Assembly: GCA_032622095.1 (NCBI GenBank)
Contig: CP136061.1
Span: 84,294,324-84,358,323, forward strand
Length of the DNA: 64,000 nucleotides
Source of the DNA: Siphonodentalium dalli
Lineage: Eukaryota > Mollusca > Scaphopoda > Gadilida > Siphonodentaliidae
Direction of reading: 5' to 3'
Both the position numbers and the translations under genes were made by a program. Below the pieces are notes generated by a model, which was not told the DNA's origin, ran no database searches, and saw only the letters and a list, made by a program, of their open reading frames with translations. This document shows positions 44,386-56,326 of the stretch, piece after piece (the first letter of the stretch is position 1; each line of letters opens with the position of its first letter).

Positions 44386-45655
44386 TTATGGGAGTTTAAA
44401 GTGGTCCCTATAGAGAGTAGATTTGAATTTGTCCAGGTCTGTGAGGGTAGCAATAGAAGGGTTGAGAGAATTCCATACAAGGATAGTGCGAGGGTAGAAT
44501 GAGGTGCGGATGTATTTGGGTCCAGTATAAAAGAGCACGAATTTATGACCTCTCGATGTTGCGAGGGGAGCAGTGTCTCGTATGTTGACAATGTTGTTTT
44601 TTATTTTATAGAACATGACAAGTGATTGGTACAAACGACGCTGTTCTAGAGTAGGCCATTGCAGCTGTCTTAGTATATCGGAGGCACTGCTTGGGTAGTT
44701 GTAGATGTTCATTGTGTACCGGGCTGCTCTGTGTTGGACCATTTCTAGGACAGAGCCTTGTGGAACCCCAGAAAGTACGGGACGAGCGGATGATTCTTGG
44801 CCATTGACAACAACTTTTTGTGATCTGTTGGATAGAAAGTCTTTAATCCAGTTTACAGCTGTATTGTTTATGCCGATACGCCTGAGTTTTAGGATTAGCC
44901 TTTGATGGTCAACTTTGTCGAAAGCTTTTGAAAAATCCATAACTGCGACATCGGTCTGCTTGCCTTTGGTCATATTTTCAAAAATTTCTTGTGTGAAAGC
45001 AATGAGCTGGGTTTCACAACTCAGTTTTGAGCGGAAGCCATGTTGGTTAGATGCTAGGAGCTGTTTTGAATCTAGGTACGACATGATTTTGGAGACAATA
45101 ATGTGTTCGAGCTGCTTGCTGAGGATACAAGTCAGGGATATAGGCCGGTAGTTAGCAGGTTTAGATTTGGAGCCTTTTTTGAAGATAGGAGAGACTATGG
45201 CTTTCTTCCAGTCTGATGGTACATGGCCAGTGCGGAGCGAAATTGAGAAGAGATCTGCAATGACGGGGGCTATTTCTTTGTGGACCATTTTCAGCAGGTG
45301 AGGGGAGATGTTGTCAACCCCGAAGGCTTTGTTTGGTTTGAGCTTTGCCAGCATTTTTGAGACGCCATCAGTTGATACTTCAATTTCACTCATTGAGCCA
45401 GTTGGAGGGTTTGTGATCAAGGAGTTGGCTTCACAGATGTGAGAGAGTTTAAGGGGTTTAGGGGTAGAGAAAGCTGAGTAGAATTGGTTGTTTAGGGCCT
45501 CGGCCTGATCTTTAGGGTGTGTTTTCATCATCCCATTTGCTTTGAGGGGGGACACTCCGATGTTTTCACTTTTTTGTCTTTTGATGAATGACCAGAATTT
45601 CTTGCCGGGCCTGCTTGGCTGATTGGAAAGGGTGTTAATAAGCATCTGTATCTGT
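44386..45655 (-). pseudogene. LINE reverse transcriptase fragment with in-frame deletion of the catalytic box
   Basis: Open frame with clear RT motifs: KPNKAFGVDNISPHLL, WKKAIVSPIFKKG, NYRPISLTCILSK, NQHGFRSKLSCETQL, MDFSKAFDKVDH (motif A aspartate) and SGVPQGSVL. Immediately after SGVPQGSVL the frame continues EMVQHRAARYTMN, which in intact elements lies about 150-200 residues later. The missing part includes the Y/FADD motif and the thumb. The C-terminal region ends FKSTLYRDHFKLP. Because of the missing catalytic box this copy cannot encode an active RT. CR1/Jockey-type clade by motif style. It joins fragment 45705-46532 at its N-terminal side. Confidence 0.85.
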
Positions 45656-45704
45656 ATATGTTTCAGCGCTGAAGCCTCTCGACTGTGTTTGCGCTGTGGG
45701 AGGA

Positions 45705-46532
45705 CTATGATGTTGTGTCTGTTGTTATTTCGCATGTGCTCTCCTCCAGGCTGTTCCACTCCTCGATAGCGCGAACAAAGAACGAGTTTCTGAATTGTGC
45801 CGTTTTTGCTCGTATCCTTTCGATGGAGTTTGAGTTGATACACTCCTCCTTTTCGACAAGGTTTGATGTTACAAAGCCTGGGTACTTTTTCGCCTTTATT
45901 TTCCTTCCTTTCTTTTTTGGTATAAGTATGTCTTTTGATAGAATAGCCGGCACCAGCCCATCCACTACTCTGCCGAACAGCTTCATTCTCATCGTGTTTC
46001 TTCTTTGATGAAGTCCCTTTTGTTCTTGTGTGGTAGTTATTTTCGATGAAACGCACCCCTCTTTTGTTGATTCTTTCTAATTGCGTTGATGTCTTTTTGC
46101 TGGTATGGATCACAAACTTCAGCTGCATATTCAAGGGTGGATCTTACTGTGGATTCAAAGGCCATTTTTTTTTTTTTGTCCACTCTCCTGAGGTTTCGAC
46201 GGAGGAATCCAAGGGTGCTGCCTGCTTTTCTTACTATCTTGGATATGTGGGATGACCAAGTGAGGGTGTTGGTGATGGTTAGCCCTAGATATTGTGTTTC
46301 TTCAACTGTTTGGGAGTATTTGGTTATCCAGTTGGTACATGTGCGTCGTCGTGGGTTTTATTGACAGGATGTTACATTTCTTCGCATTGAACCGCATGCC
46401 CCAAACAGCTGCCCATTTTTCTAATGACTTCAGGTCTTCTTGTAGAGCAATATGGTCTTGTTAGTTCTTTATTTGGCGGTAAAGGAGACAATCATCGGCG
46501 AAGAGTTTGACTTGAGATGTGACTGCTTGTGG
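45705..46532 (-). pseudogene. LINE fragment: FADD box to C terminus, frameshifted
   Basis: Starting at the TA-element boundary the minus strand reads TSQVKLFADDCLLYRQI, WAAVWGMRFNAKKC, STLEYAAEVCDPYQQKD and, in another frame, MKLFGRVVDGLVPAI ... NSFFVRAIEEWNSLEES, ending at TAG (45705). Several frameshifts and stops occur. It is the 3' part of a LINE whose preceding segment lies beyond the 3.2-kb insertion, at 49714-49772. It includes the catalytic box that the neighbouring fragment lacks. Confidence 0.8.
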
Positions 46533-46534
46533 TA

Positions 46535-49500
46535 CAGTACACTCAGAGTGTGGTATAAGGAAAACACTCAACACGGTGGGAACCCCACTAAGCCCACCGT
46601 GAATCACCGGCATTCACGGTGATTTTTCCACGGTGATCCACGGTGAACTCGAGTGGATCGGATTAAGTTGAATAAACAAACGTCCGGGTGACTTGTCGGT
46701 GATGACTGGGAATCACCGCGAATCACTTTAAAACGCCAACAGCTATATTGTATCACGTCATGCATAGCCGAAACCCTTTACTGTAGTTTATGCTAAAGCA
46801 TACACTCAGTGGGCCATGCATTGTATGATGTTGTACATTATATTTATATTATGGTTGATATTTTCAAAAATTCCAGAATGATTAACTAGCTACATGTATA
46901 GGTAAACTAAATAAACAACTTGTTATTGTATTGATTGATTTCTTCCGCCCCTCGGTCACTTATTTCAAATTTTAAGCGCAAATTTCGTATTATTTACACA
47001 CATGCACACACATATATATATGTATAATATAATGATCCAAGTCCATTAAACAAATAAATTTGTTTTAATTTATTTTTAATAATGCTATCTTGTTTAGCAA
47101 AATGTTTAAAAGATCGAAATATGCGCGAAACGCAAATATGGATAACATTCCCTAGCTCTCTCATTTGTTCAGGCCCCTACATCAATGCATGTATAAACAT
47201 TCCGATGGAAGACTGATTCAGCTAGCGTATATGTTTTGTTTTATTTATTGGGGTTTTGGATTTAACCCTGGATGATTTGGAAGGGGCGGAACTACTTCCC
47301 TACAACCCACTTTTGAATTTTAATGATTATCATGCTATGGGTGTATAACAACATGAAGTGGATGAAACGGGTGTATAGTGTAAATGCATGTGTATATACT
47401 AGCTAAAATAATAAAACAAAATGTCGGTGACCACTAGGATTCACATATACATAGTTATGTTTATATATAGCGTGCTACTGTGTCCGTGTTATTTCAGACA
47501 ATGGTAGTATAATGGGAGTCAGTTAGCTCTTACATAACCTTTGACAGTTCAGCCAAGTCTGTAAGAGGTGTCAAAATTAATTGTCCACATTGCAGCGCCG
47601 CGCATAGGGTGCGAGTTTCAATCATAACCATGTGAGCTACATGTAGTGTTCACTTTGCCATTCAGAATGAAGTAAGGCGCACAGTACACATCCCGCATGG
47701 CTATTGTTCCGGTGTTAGCGGCCACAAATAAACCGTACGCCGGTACTGTCGCATGCAATCAGACGCAGGTGTTTCCTCTAGTTCGTATGACACATGCTCT
47801 TTATATTTACCATATACATATAAGTACCATTGCTATTAGTCACGTTGGAACAATAAAGAGCGTTCACTGTTAGTCTATTCATATAAATGGTAAAAATAAA
47901 CTTTCTCTTCAGTACCCGTGAATGAAAACACATTTAAAAAATGCAGTATGTGTATATGCTATATTTATTTATCCCGAATAAATGAAACCTCCGGGATTGT
48001 GATCTATATTAAGTTACCGTATTATCTTTCCTAATTCCGACTACGTACCGTTATGTGGCAGTTCATATGAAATGATTGAATGCTTTTTTGCGAAGACACA
48101 AATTAATGGGCAACGTACGTTTGTTGTTGGGGAATACTGAGGTCTATCCAGAGTAAAATATAGTTAATTCATATTTTAAAACTAATTTATGCGTATATAA
48201 GCCTCTGCTGACTCGAACGCGATGAATACATATCCAATATATAAATAATAAAATGCCCTTTATCACGACTCAAAATTGCATTTGCCATACTATCGTGTCT
48301 ACAATATGGTTATGTAGAGGTATATATATCGTTATTGGTTAAAAACATGTTAACCAATTTAACATCGGATTTACCCTGCAACATATCATTTGGATACCAC
48401 GAAATCAGTCCGTTGCAATTCGGAATTTAAATCCTTCAGATATATAGCTTTTATTATATCATGAAAATCAAATAGGAATTAAAAAATACACAGTTGCGAT
48501 CCGCAATGCGCAATATTACATAACAACGGTCAAATTCAGTTAGCTGAATACCCGAGCATCCTGTAGTTTTCTCGTGTGCTCTCTTTGTGTAGACATAATG
48601 ACGTAATGATGGTGAACGAGTAATCCGAAACCACACAACTTCCACATTAGACACAGGCATGCGATATATAAATGTGCATACATACAGATAAAAAGTTAAA
48701 ACAAAGCTTATACAACAAGTATATATATAGTTGCATATTTACGCACACGAATGACTTTAATTGATACCGAAAATCTATGTACATGCACATGTATCCCGGG
48801 AAAATTGGATGCAAATAAAGATCATTAAACCAACATTGGAATGGTACCAACTTGGTGGGCGATATAACGGTGTTAGTTTTACTAAAGTTTGAAAATGATA
48901 CTATTATTACAACTATATATTGATAAATACGCGATATATTTAGTTGCACCTGCTCTGAACAAAACATATATTTGATAATGTCAGAGATATTTACGAGCTG
49001 TCCTCAGTTTTCGCAGATAAGTGAAATAAACGCTCTTTATTTGTACTATGTAATGACTAGAATACTGGGAATTATCTGTATGCCGAAGAACGTTCGGGAC
49101 CCAAACGTTCTTCGATCACAATAATTAATAAAACCAGAAAGAGGCCGTTCATGTATATCATTTTTAGCGTACTTATCGGCATATGCTGATCCGCGATGTA
49201 TCAAAATCGATCATAATTTGGACTTTCAAACCAACAAGTGCCTTTAAATTGAGAAAGAAGTTGAAACTGAAAACATTATGTTTTTTTTTTCTCTCAAGTC
49301 AACATGTCAAAAAGTTTAAAGGATAAAAATGTGCGCGAAGCACACAAACGGACCACAGTATAATAAAGCGTTCCCTACAGCTAATTTTAATTTTACATTA
49401 CTATGTTGTCTTTTAAAAAAAAATTTAAATGAAAACAAATAAAAGTAAATGGTGGAAATGCAATGCTTTGAAGGTTGCGAATATAATGGTTTCGCAGTGA

Positions 49501-49711
49501 TTGTCGGCAATCCACCGTGTTTCACGGTGATTCGCGGTGTTTTTTTTGTGAGGTGGGAATACACTGCCACCACCTTGTTGATTAGACAAAAACGCCTTGC
49601 TAATCCTCTCCACTAAGGCCCACGCTGTTGAGTGGGCCACCGTGAATCACTCTCCCAAAAATATCCCCACCGTGTTGAGTGTTTTCCTTACAGCACACGA
49701 TGAGTGTACTG
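46535..49711. mobile_element. 3.2-kb TA-flanked TIR element splitting a LINE
   Basis: The TIR is CAGTACACTCATCGTGTGCT at the right end and CAGTACACTCAGAGTGTGGT at the left; both continue TAAGGAAAACACTCAACACG. TA is duplicated at 46533-46534 and 49712-49713. Subterminal sequences contain multiple cacggtga/tcaccgtg motifs in both orientations (46574-46655 and 49512-49680). No transposase frame is found in 3.1 kb, so it is non-autonomous. TA target plus CAGT terminus suggests the Tc1/mariner/pogo group. Confidence 0.85.
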
Positions 49712-49713
49712 TA

Positions 49714-49772
49714 AGTCATTTATGTGACACAGGAAGAGGAGAGGGTCGAGCACAGAACCCTGCATGGGGTCT
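49714..49772 (-). pseudogene. LINE RT piece upstream of the 3.2-kb insertion
   Basis: The minus strand reads GSVLDPLLFLCHINDLQ, i.e. the residues that normally sit between SGVPQGSVL and FADD. It continues in 46532 and below after removal of the TA element. Truncated at its 5' side near 49772. Confidence 0.75.
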
Positions 49773-50123
49773 GTGCATGGGTCTGTGTTTGGATAGTTTC
49801 TCTCCCGGCATGCAGCAGTCAAAATGGTTATCTGTAAAATGGTCTATATGTTGTTTCCAAACTTTGTCTACAACTACTAGTATATGTTCTAGCGCTAAGC
49901 ATGAAATTACCACGGTACGAAACGTCCTGGGGCTGACGAGCTGATGAGTGCAGAAGTTCGTGGACTGATTTTGACAAGAATTTGAACGAGCAGTGTGGCT
50001 TTAATGTTTTATACTGCACGACATGATTGTGGTTTACCTAAAGTGTTTTCAGGACGAAGAAACAGATTATCCCCCACACACAACGTTGTTCAATGTTTTG
50101 GTTATAGCCTCTTTTTTCAAAAC

Positions 50124-50440
50124 GGTTGGCGATTATCGCAATACGATAGGGGAACACCGTGTGCGTAACGTAACCATCACAAGTATAACGTACTCTGATA
50201 ACAACATATCGCCAAATTCATGCTTCAAACATTTTAAACATGTCATCTTCCGCTTCTTTTATTTTATTTTTATGAAAATGAATAAATAAATGGGGTGATA
50301 AATATGTATATAACGACAAATAGAATCAAATTAGCCATTTTCCCGTGAAACTTAGGACGGGCAATCCAGGTACAAAAATTGGTGAAATATGAGTACAAAC
50401 GTCAAAGTGTTCCCCTATCGTATTGCGATAATCGCCAACC
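50124..50440. mobile_element. MULE-like MITE (317 bp), 9-bp TSD
   Basis: Perfect 34-bp TIR beginning ggttggcgattatcgcaata. tttcaaaac is duplicated at 50115-50123 and 50441-50449. The 9-bp duplication fits Mutator-like elements. No coding. Confidence 0.85.
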
Positions 50441-50449
50441 TTTCAAAAC

Positions 50450-50928
50450 GGCGCGAAGTTGCTTAAAAAATAAGACATCCGGTCTGACTCTGTCGGACAA
50501 TTCTGTGTTCGATTCCGGCGAACGCTCTGTCTCATCGTGGAAATCTTCAATCACACTGTATAGTTGAATGATTTTGTACTGCGATTTGTTACATGAATGA
50601 TAAAACATATCCCATCTACATAAGTACCATGGTTCAAGTGCCAGCACATATACATGTACCGGCGGGTGGATATCCGCCCTGTCACTAAATTGCGGCCTTG
50701 GATCCACCTGTCCGGTTCCGTGGTTTTAGGTCTACAGGTCAAAGCTTTGGAGTAGCTCCATATATGGAAGTCATGAATAATTTAAACGCTCCATATAATT
50801 ATGTAATAAGATTATTTGGTTAGCAAATATGCAGATAATTGTCTTTTGAGTTCGGCAAACTCCATGCAGGGTGGACTTCCGCGATATTAAGATACAGCCA
50901 TATGGGGCCTACTAAGCGAACAGAACAT
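50450..50928. other. Intergenic, nothing called
   Basis: Two opposed frames (50379-50567 and 50402-50707) overlap and lack motifs. Confidence 0.45.
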
Positions 50929-51550
50929 GTTCATACCCCATGTTCACCCCTTCGGGGTGTTTCTAGGGGGTATTTGGGGCGGGCTACCGACCCAGGCCGT
51001 CAAATCGGTCGAAATCCTTACCGTTCTTGAAAACGGTCCATACCTCATGTTCATGCACCCCCTCGGGGTGGTACCACGTACCCCGTAGGTGATGGTGGGG
51101 GTCGGGCGGGCTACCCACCTATGCCGTCAAATCGGTCGAAATCCTTACCGTTCTAGTAAATGGTCCATGATATACCCCATTTTCACCCCCTCGGGCGGTA
51201 CCCCTTGGGTTTATGGGTGGGGGTTGGGTGTTTCTAGGGGTATTAGGGCCCTGGGCGGGCCACCCACACATGCAGTCAAATATGCGGATATCCTGACCGT
51301 ACTTGAAAATGGTCCATATCCCATTTTCACCCCCTCGGGTGGTACCCCCGGGTTGATGGGTGGGCGGTCGAGGTGTTTATATGGGGGTATTTGGGGCGCT
51401 CCACACAGGCACACACCCATGCCGTCAAATCGGCCGATATCATTACCGTTCTCGAAAATGGTCCATACCCCATTTCACCCCCTCGTTGTGGTACATCCGG
51501 GGTGATGGGTGGGGGGTCGGGTGTTTCTAGGGGGTATTTGGGGTGTCACA
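50929..51550. repeat. GC-rich degenerate tandem repeat, five units of ~105-150 bp
   Basis: The recurring blocks are gtccataccccattttcacc, ccctcgggtggtacc, gtgtttctagggggtatttg and atgccgtcaaatcgg. Units start near 50929, 51035, 51161, 51310 and 51459. The spurious frames across it follow the unit period. Confidence 0.8.
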
Positions 51551-51689
51551 TTAAACAAAAAATATGATGTTATTATGCCAAATTACTGACCCTTCAATAA
51601 GTTGTAACCACAACTACACCAATCCGACATATAATAACGAAGGTTACATATGTATCATTAAAGAAAGTTCCCTTTTATTACCTTCCTTA

Positions 51690-52490
51690 TACAGCAAATA
51701 CGAGTGACTCTCACTTTGTTGTGGAACGTTAGTTGAAAAGAGTAAATTTAATTAATTAATACATGTATTTATTACTGCTGATGGGGTCATTGTCACAAGG
51801 CTCCGGTCACATTCGTAGCCAGCTTTTTAAATCGATCACAAATGTAGCCAGCTTTTCTACGGCGAGATCTCACATTTGTAGCCAGCTTTTTATATTCACG
51901 CGAGCCTCAATGAACAAGATTAGGTTAGTCTAATTTTTCTGCGTTGATGAATGAAAAACAACATAAATTTTAATTTGATATTAGTTCATCTAATAACCTG
52001 AGGTTTCCGATCAATGTCGTTAGGTGCTCGAATTATATTCCAATATAAGTTGATAAACGAAGTCAGTTTTGGAGCATGACGTCTATATTTTAGTCACGAA
52101 CGCGATGACGTCATATTTCGCGCCATATAAAGCATGAAATTAGAAAAGCTGGCTACGAATGTGATCGCCGGCGAAAAGCTGGCTACATTTGTGATCGATT
52201 TAAAAAGCTGGCTACGAATGTGACCGGAGCCTTGTGACAATGACCCTATCGGTTTTATTACTTGTATATTTTATTTGTAAATTTGTGAGTCTAGAGTGGA
52301 TAATGTTATACAAATATTTACTATAATTTTGTCTTACCTATATAAGGCTACATGTATATGTACTACTATAGCTATATAAGTTCATGAAACATGATTGAAT
52401 ACAGCATTTGTTATGTTCAATTAGACACTCAAAGAAAGAACATACACCGGTGCTACTGGCCTCAATTGTCTGACTCTCCTGCGATCCCAT
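51690..52490. repeat. Local segmental duplication, copy 1 (with insertion)
   Basis: gagtgactctcactttg, gagtctagagtggataatgt, ctactatagctatataagtt and gacactcaaagaaagaacat are repeated in order at 52655-52990. Copy 1 contains the 477-bp element at 51777-52253; copy 2 retains the empty site. Confidence 0.85.
51777..52253. mobile_element. MULE-like TIR element (477 bp), 9-bp TSD proven by empty site
   Basis: tttattact is duplicated at 51768-51776 and 52254-52262, while the paralogous site near 52735 has it once. The TIRs extend from g(g/a)tcattgtcacaag-type ends about 75 bp inward and contain repeated tacgaatgtgac and aaagctggctac motifs. Confidence 0.85.
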
Positions 52491-52654
52491 AAGAATAACA
52501 CATAGGGTATTTCACTGTTCGTATAGAGAATTGTGCTAATATTCATGCGCGCCTTTTATTTGCACTCGTCTGGTAAACTGACGACAGGAACACACACAAT
52601 CAGTTTTGAGCATATATTTCATACCAACGGTTCATATTCATATAGTGGCACACG

Positions 52655-52990
52655 CAGCAAGTACAAGTGACTCTCACTTTGGTGCGGAACATTAGTTGAA
52701 AAAGTAAATTAAATTAATTAGTACATGTATTTATTACTTATATATTTTAATTGTAAGTTTGTGAGTCTAGAGTGGATAATGTTATAGACATATTTACTAT
52801 ACATGTAATTTTGTCTTACCTACATCAGGCCACATGTACATGTCTATGTACTACTATAGCTATATAAGTTCATGAACCATGACTGCAAACAGCAATTGTT
52901 ATGTTCAATTAGACACTCAAAGAAAGAACATACACCATTTTTACTGGCCGCAAGTTTATTAATCTCATGCGATCCCATATAGTCCAGGAG
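52655..52990. repeat. Local segmental duplication, copy 2 (empty site)
   Basis: Collinear with copy 1 without the 477-bp insertion. Confidence 0.85.
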
Positions 52991-54396
52991 ATATATTGGT
53001 CGACCTCTGCACCCCCCCCCCAGGACTCAACTTCACCCCACTAGTTTTCTTCCTTAAGGTCTCCTATAATTTTTTTCACTTGTTAACAAGAAAAAAAAAG
53101 TGGCCGCAGAGACTCCAGACAAGATGGCGTCCATCATGGCGGCCATTTTAAAAAAATGCACCATGTCTCTTTGATCGCCGTTATAGTAAAGATGATATCA
53201 CACGTGGTCTTGTTTTCCGCTCGATTCGTTATGCTAATATACAGCCCTTACAAATTAGCCAAAATCCGACACCAGAATCCAATATGGCGGCCAAGAACAT
53301 ATGCTATTTTTCTGACATGTTACTCAGTCACATAAACGGTCCAGATTAAAGATGGATTATCTCTTTAAATATCAAATTTTAAATAGTTGCGTGGGTATAA
53401 AATAATAGATATGAACTGAAGACCCCTGTCCAGAAAAGCTTCTATCAATTAATATTGATTTTATTTCGAATATTAAATCGGGACCGTTTATGTTACTATT
53501 TTTAGAACATACCATTCGGATGATACCATATTGCGATATAGAGCACTGGGCAGTTCCTGTGGCTACGCACCGAAAGTCAAATGTCCCAGATTGATTGTTT
53601 GTATTGTTTTGTTCCACATATATAAGCGACAATGAGTCTAATTAATGTTTAATTGTGACAAAATTGTACAATAAAATTTCTGGTCTCTGTTAACAGTAAC
53701 CACTATTGTTCGTTAGCTGAACAAACACCTTTTTAGACCAGAAAATATTCGAAATAAAATTAATATTAATCGATAGAAGCATTTCCGGACAGGAGTCTTC
53801 GATTCAAATCTAATATTTTATACCCCGGTAACTATATAACACATGTTTACACAGAGATAATCCACCTTTAACGTCGAATCGACTTTGACCTATTATACCG
53901 GCATTTGAGAAAACGTGATATCGGACAAAAATATCCCGCAATGAATGTATATTATGGTCCCCATATGGTCGAAAATGACCCCTCTATATGATAAATGTAT
54001 AACATGACGCAAAGATGCCAACATTTCTCCACAGAGACAAACGAAAGGTGGTAACATGTCGGGAAAATAGCATATTTTCACATTTCGGCGGCCTGGCCGC
54101 CATATTGGATTTTGGTGTCGGATTTTTGGCAAATTTGTAAGGGTTGTATATTAGCATAACGAATCGAGCGGAAAACAAGACCGCATGTGATATCATCTTT
54201 ACTATAACGGCGATCAAAGAGACATGGTGCATTTACAAAAAATGGCCGCCATGATGGACGCCATCTTGTCTGGAGTCTCTGCGGCCACTTTTTTTCTTGT
54301 TATTAAGTGAAAAAAATTAGAGGAGACCTTAAGGAAAAAAAATAGTGGGGTGAAGTTGAGTCCTGGGGGGGGGGTGCAGAGGTCGACCAATATCTC
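52988..54396. mobile_element. Element with ~340-bp inverted repeats, carrying a TTAA element
   Basis: gagatat(at)tggtcgacctc at the left and gaggtcgaccaatatctc at the right; the arms continue for about 340 bp (ggactcaacttcaccccac, aagatggcgtccatcatggc, tagcataacgaatcgagcgg). The interior of ~720 bp is largely the inserted TTAA element 53346-53871. The shadow ORFs in the two arms are mirror images. Confidence 0.8.
53346..53871. mobile_element. TTAA-bounded long-TIR element (526 bp incl. TTAA)
   Basis: TTAA at 53346-53349 and 53868-53871. Interior and TIRs match 18222-18750. Nested within the long-inverted-repeat element 52988-54396 and therefore younger than it. Confidence 0.85.
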
Positions 54397-54419
54397 AACA
54401 GGGATAAGTAATGGTACCT

Positions 54420-55300
54420 GTCATTTTATAGAGAAATCACTAATAAAAAAGACAATGAAGAAATGCAACAGGATCTGGATAGCCTGTGGAATGGAGCGAT
54501 AAATGGCTACTTAAATTCCATCCAGATAAATGTAAAATACTGGTAATAAACCATAATGAAGAAAATGAACTACCAATATATACTATGAAAAAAGAAGATG
54601 GCACAAGAACACAATTGGACATCGTACAATCAGAAAGGGATGTTGGAGTAGTGTTTGACAGCAACCTATCCTTCGAAGAACATATAGAAAATAAAATAAA
54701 CAAGGCGAACAAAATGGTGGGAATAATCAGAAGAGCATTTATAAACTTGGACAACGAAACATTCAAATGACTATATCAAGCACTGGTACGCCCAAATCTA
54801 GAATATGCGGCAAGTGTCTGGTCACCATACAGAAAGGGTTTAATAAAGAATATAGAAAACGCCCAATTATTAACGCCGAGCCACAGCAATGTTACCAACA
54901 ATAAAAAACATGGAGTACGAAGATAGACTGAAAACGCTTAAACTACCAACACTCAAATATAGAAGACTTAGGGGGGACTTAATAGAGACATACAAAATAA
55001 TGGCATTCAAATACGATAAAGAGGTAGCAGAAACAATCATACCAAGGAACACTTCGGAATTAAACACAAGAGGACACGAAATGAAACTAGAAAAAGTGAG
55101 GTTCAAAAGGGATATTCGGAAATACTACTTTGCAGGCCGATAACAGAGATATGGACTAGTTTACCACCAGAAGTGCTCCTGGAAGAAAGTATAAATGGAT
55201 TCAAGAACAGCTTGGATAACCATTTCTATGACCAGCCTATGAGGTTTGATTATCTAGAAGAAATCGACAAATCACTATCAAAAAAAGGGAACAAAGGAGC
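54420..55300 (+). pseudogene. LINE reverse transcriptase, 3' fragment
   Basis: + strand: FYREITNKKDNEEMQQDLDS, then after a frameshift MEWSDKWLLKFHPDKCKIL, DVGVVFDSNLSFEEHIENKI, a stop (TGA, 54767-54769), LYQALVRPNLEYAASVWSPY, a second frameshift, and MLPTIKNMEYEDRLKTLKLP with YRRLRGDLIETYKI. These are the connection and thumb segments of a CR1-like RT. It is 5'-truncated, right next to the long-inverted-repeat element. The C-terminal residues run into the repeat described at 55304-55610. Confidence 0.8.
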
Positions 55301-55303
55301 CAA

Positions 55304-55610
55304 GGGAAAAAGAGATTGCTCTGTCTCCCTTATGGAAAATACAACACTGGAAAATGAAGAAACAATATGGAACGAAGGAGTCAATGGGGAAAAAGAGATT
55401 GCTCTGACCCCCCCCCCCCCCCCCCACATAACAGAAGATATGGATGACATATCAAAAAGAAACGTAGATAACAGTATAATCAGAAGTGGGGAAAAGAGAT
55501 TGCTCTGTCTCCCTCGGGAAACATTAGAAAAACAAACCGGAACGAAGACGTAGAACATAAACTAGATGAAAGGGGTAAAAGAGATTGCTCTGTCACCCCC
55601 CCCCCCCCAA
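55304..55610 (+). repeat. Four spaced copies of ggggaaaagagattgctctg at a LINE 3' end
   Basis: Copies start at 55304, 55386, 55488 and 55572 (spacing 82, 102 and 84 bp). Three of the copies are followed by cccc runs (C18 at 55408-55425, C13 at 55596-55608). The sequence between copies is different in each interval but similar in composition (gaagaa/aacgaag-rich). Confidence 0.8.
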
Positions 55611-55619
55611 GACGAAATC

Positions 55620-56320
55620 GATGATCTGGACAAAGAGGCGAGAGTCTGCGTCCAGTTACCACATAATGTAACATAAGGTATCTCTATTTTTATGTTGCAA
55701 TTTCTAGTTACGAAATAGAGAAAAATACAGTGTTTAATTAATTTTGACAGAATGGAATGGTTGGTATAGAAGCAGTTACATTCGCTCAATACCTCAATAT
55801 TTGCCGGGTTGAATTCGATACATCTTTGTATATTCCATTAAAGCAGTGAGGTAGAAATAGGCTGCAGAAACAGCCCGGGGTCCTAACTTTGGAACAAACT
55901 TTTTCACAATGTATTGGAATTTAGCAACAGGATTGAGTATTTTCTCGTCGATTTTTTTCGGATTCCTATTGTCAAATCTTCAAGCAATCACCTTGCGTCG
56001 AAATTTGTGTTCATGATTTAGCCAATTTCCATAAAATGAGTCGATTTCGGAAGTTGGTATATCGAAAAATATACGACAATGCTTCTTTGTGACCAACAAC
56101 CAACCATTTATGTTGCCGAATTCCCGTCTGATTATGTCAAAACTTCAAAAAGTTCCCATGTTTTCTACTGGTGGAATATGATTTATACGGGTGTTAGTCA
56201 GAATAAAGATTCGTGGCTTGATCTAAACCTTTTAAGATCAATCAATAAGCATTTCAATGTTAACAAGAGCTACGCTGGGCGTGCAATATACGCCCTCTCT
56301 TGGGTCGGCGGAAACTGATA
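55620..56320. other. Unassigned; one 79-codon frame
   Basis: The + frame at 56079-56318 (VAEFPSDYVKTSKSSHVFYW ... GRAIYALSWVGGN) ends just where the 171-bp array begins. It is not recognised and may be a chance frame. Confidence 0.3.
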
Positions 56321-56326
56321 AAAAAA

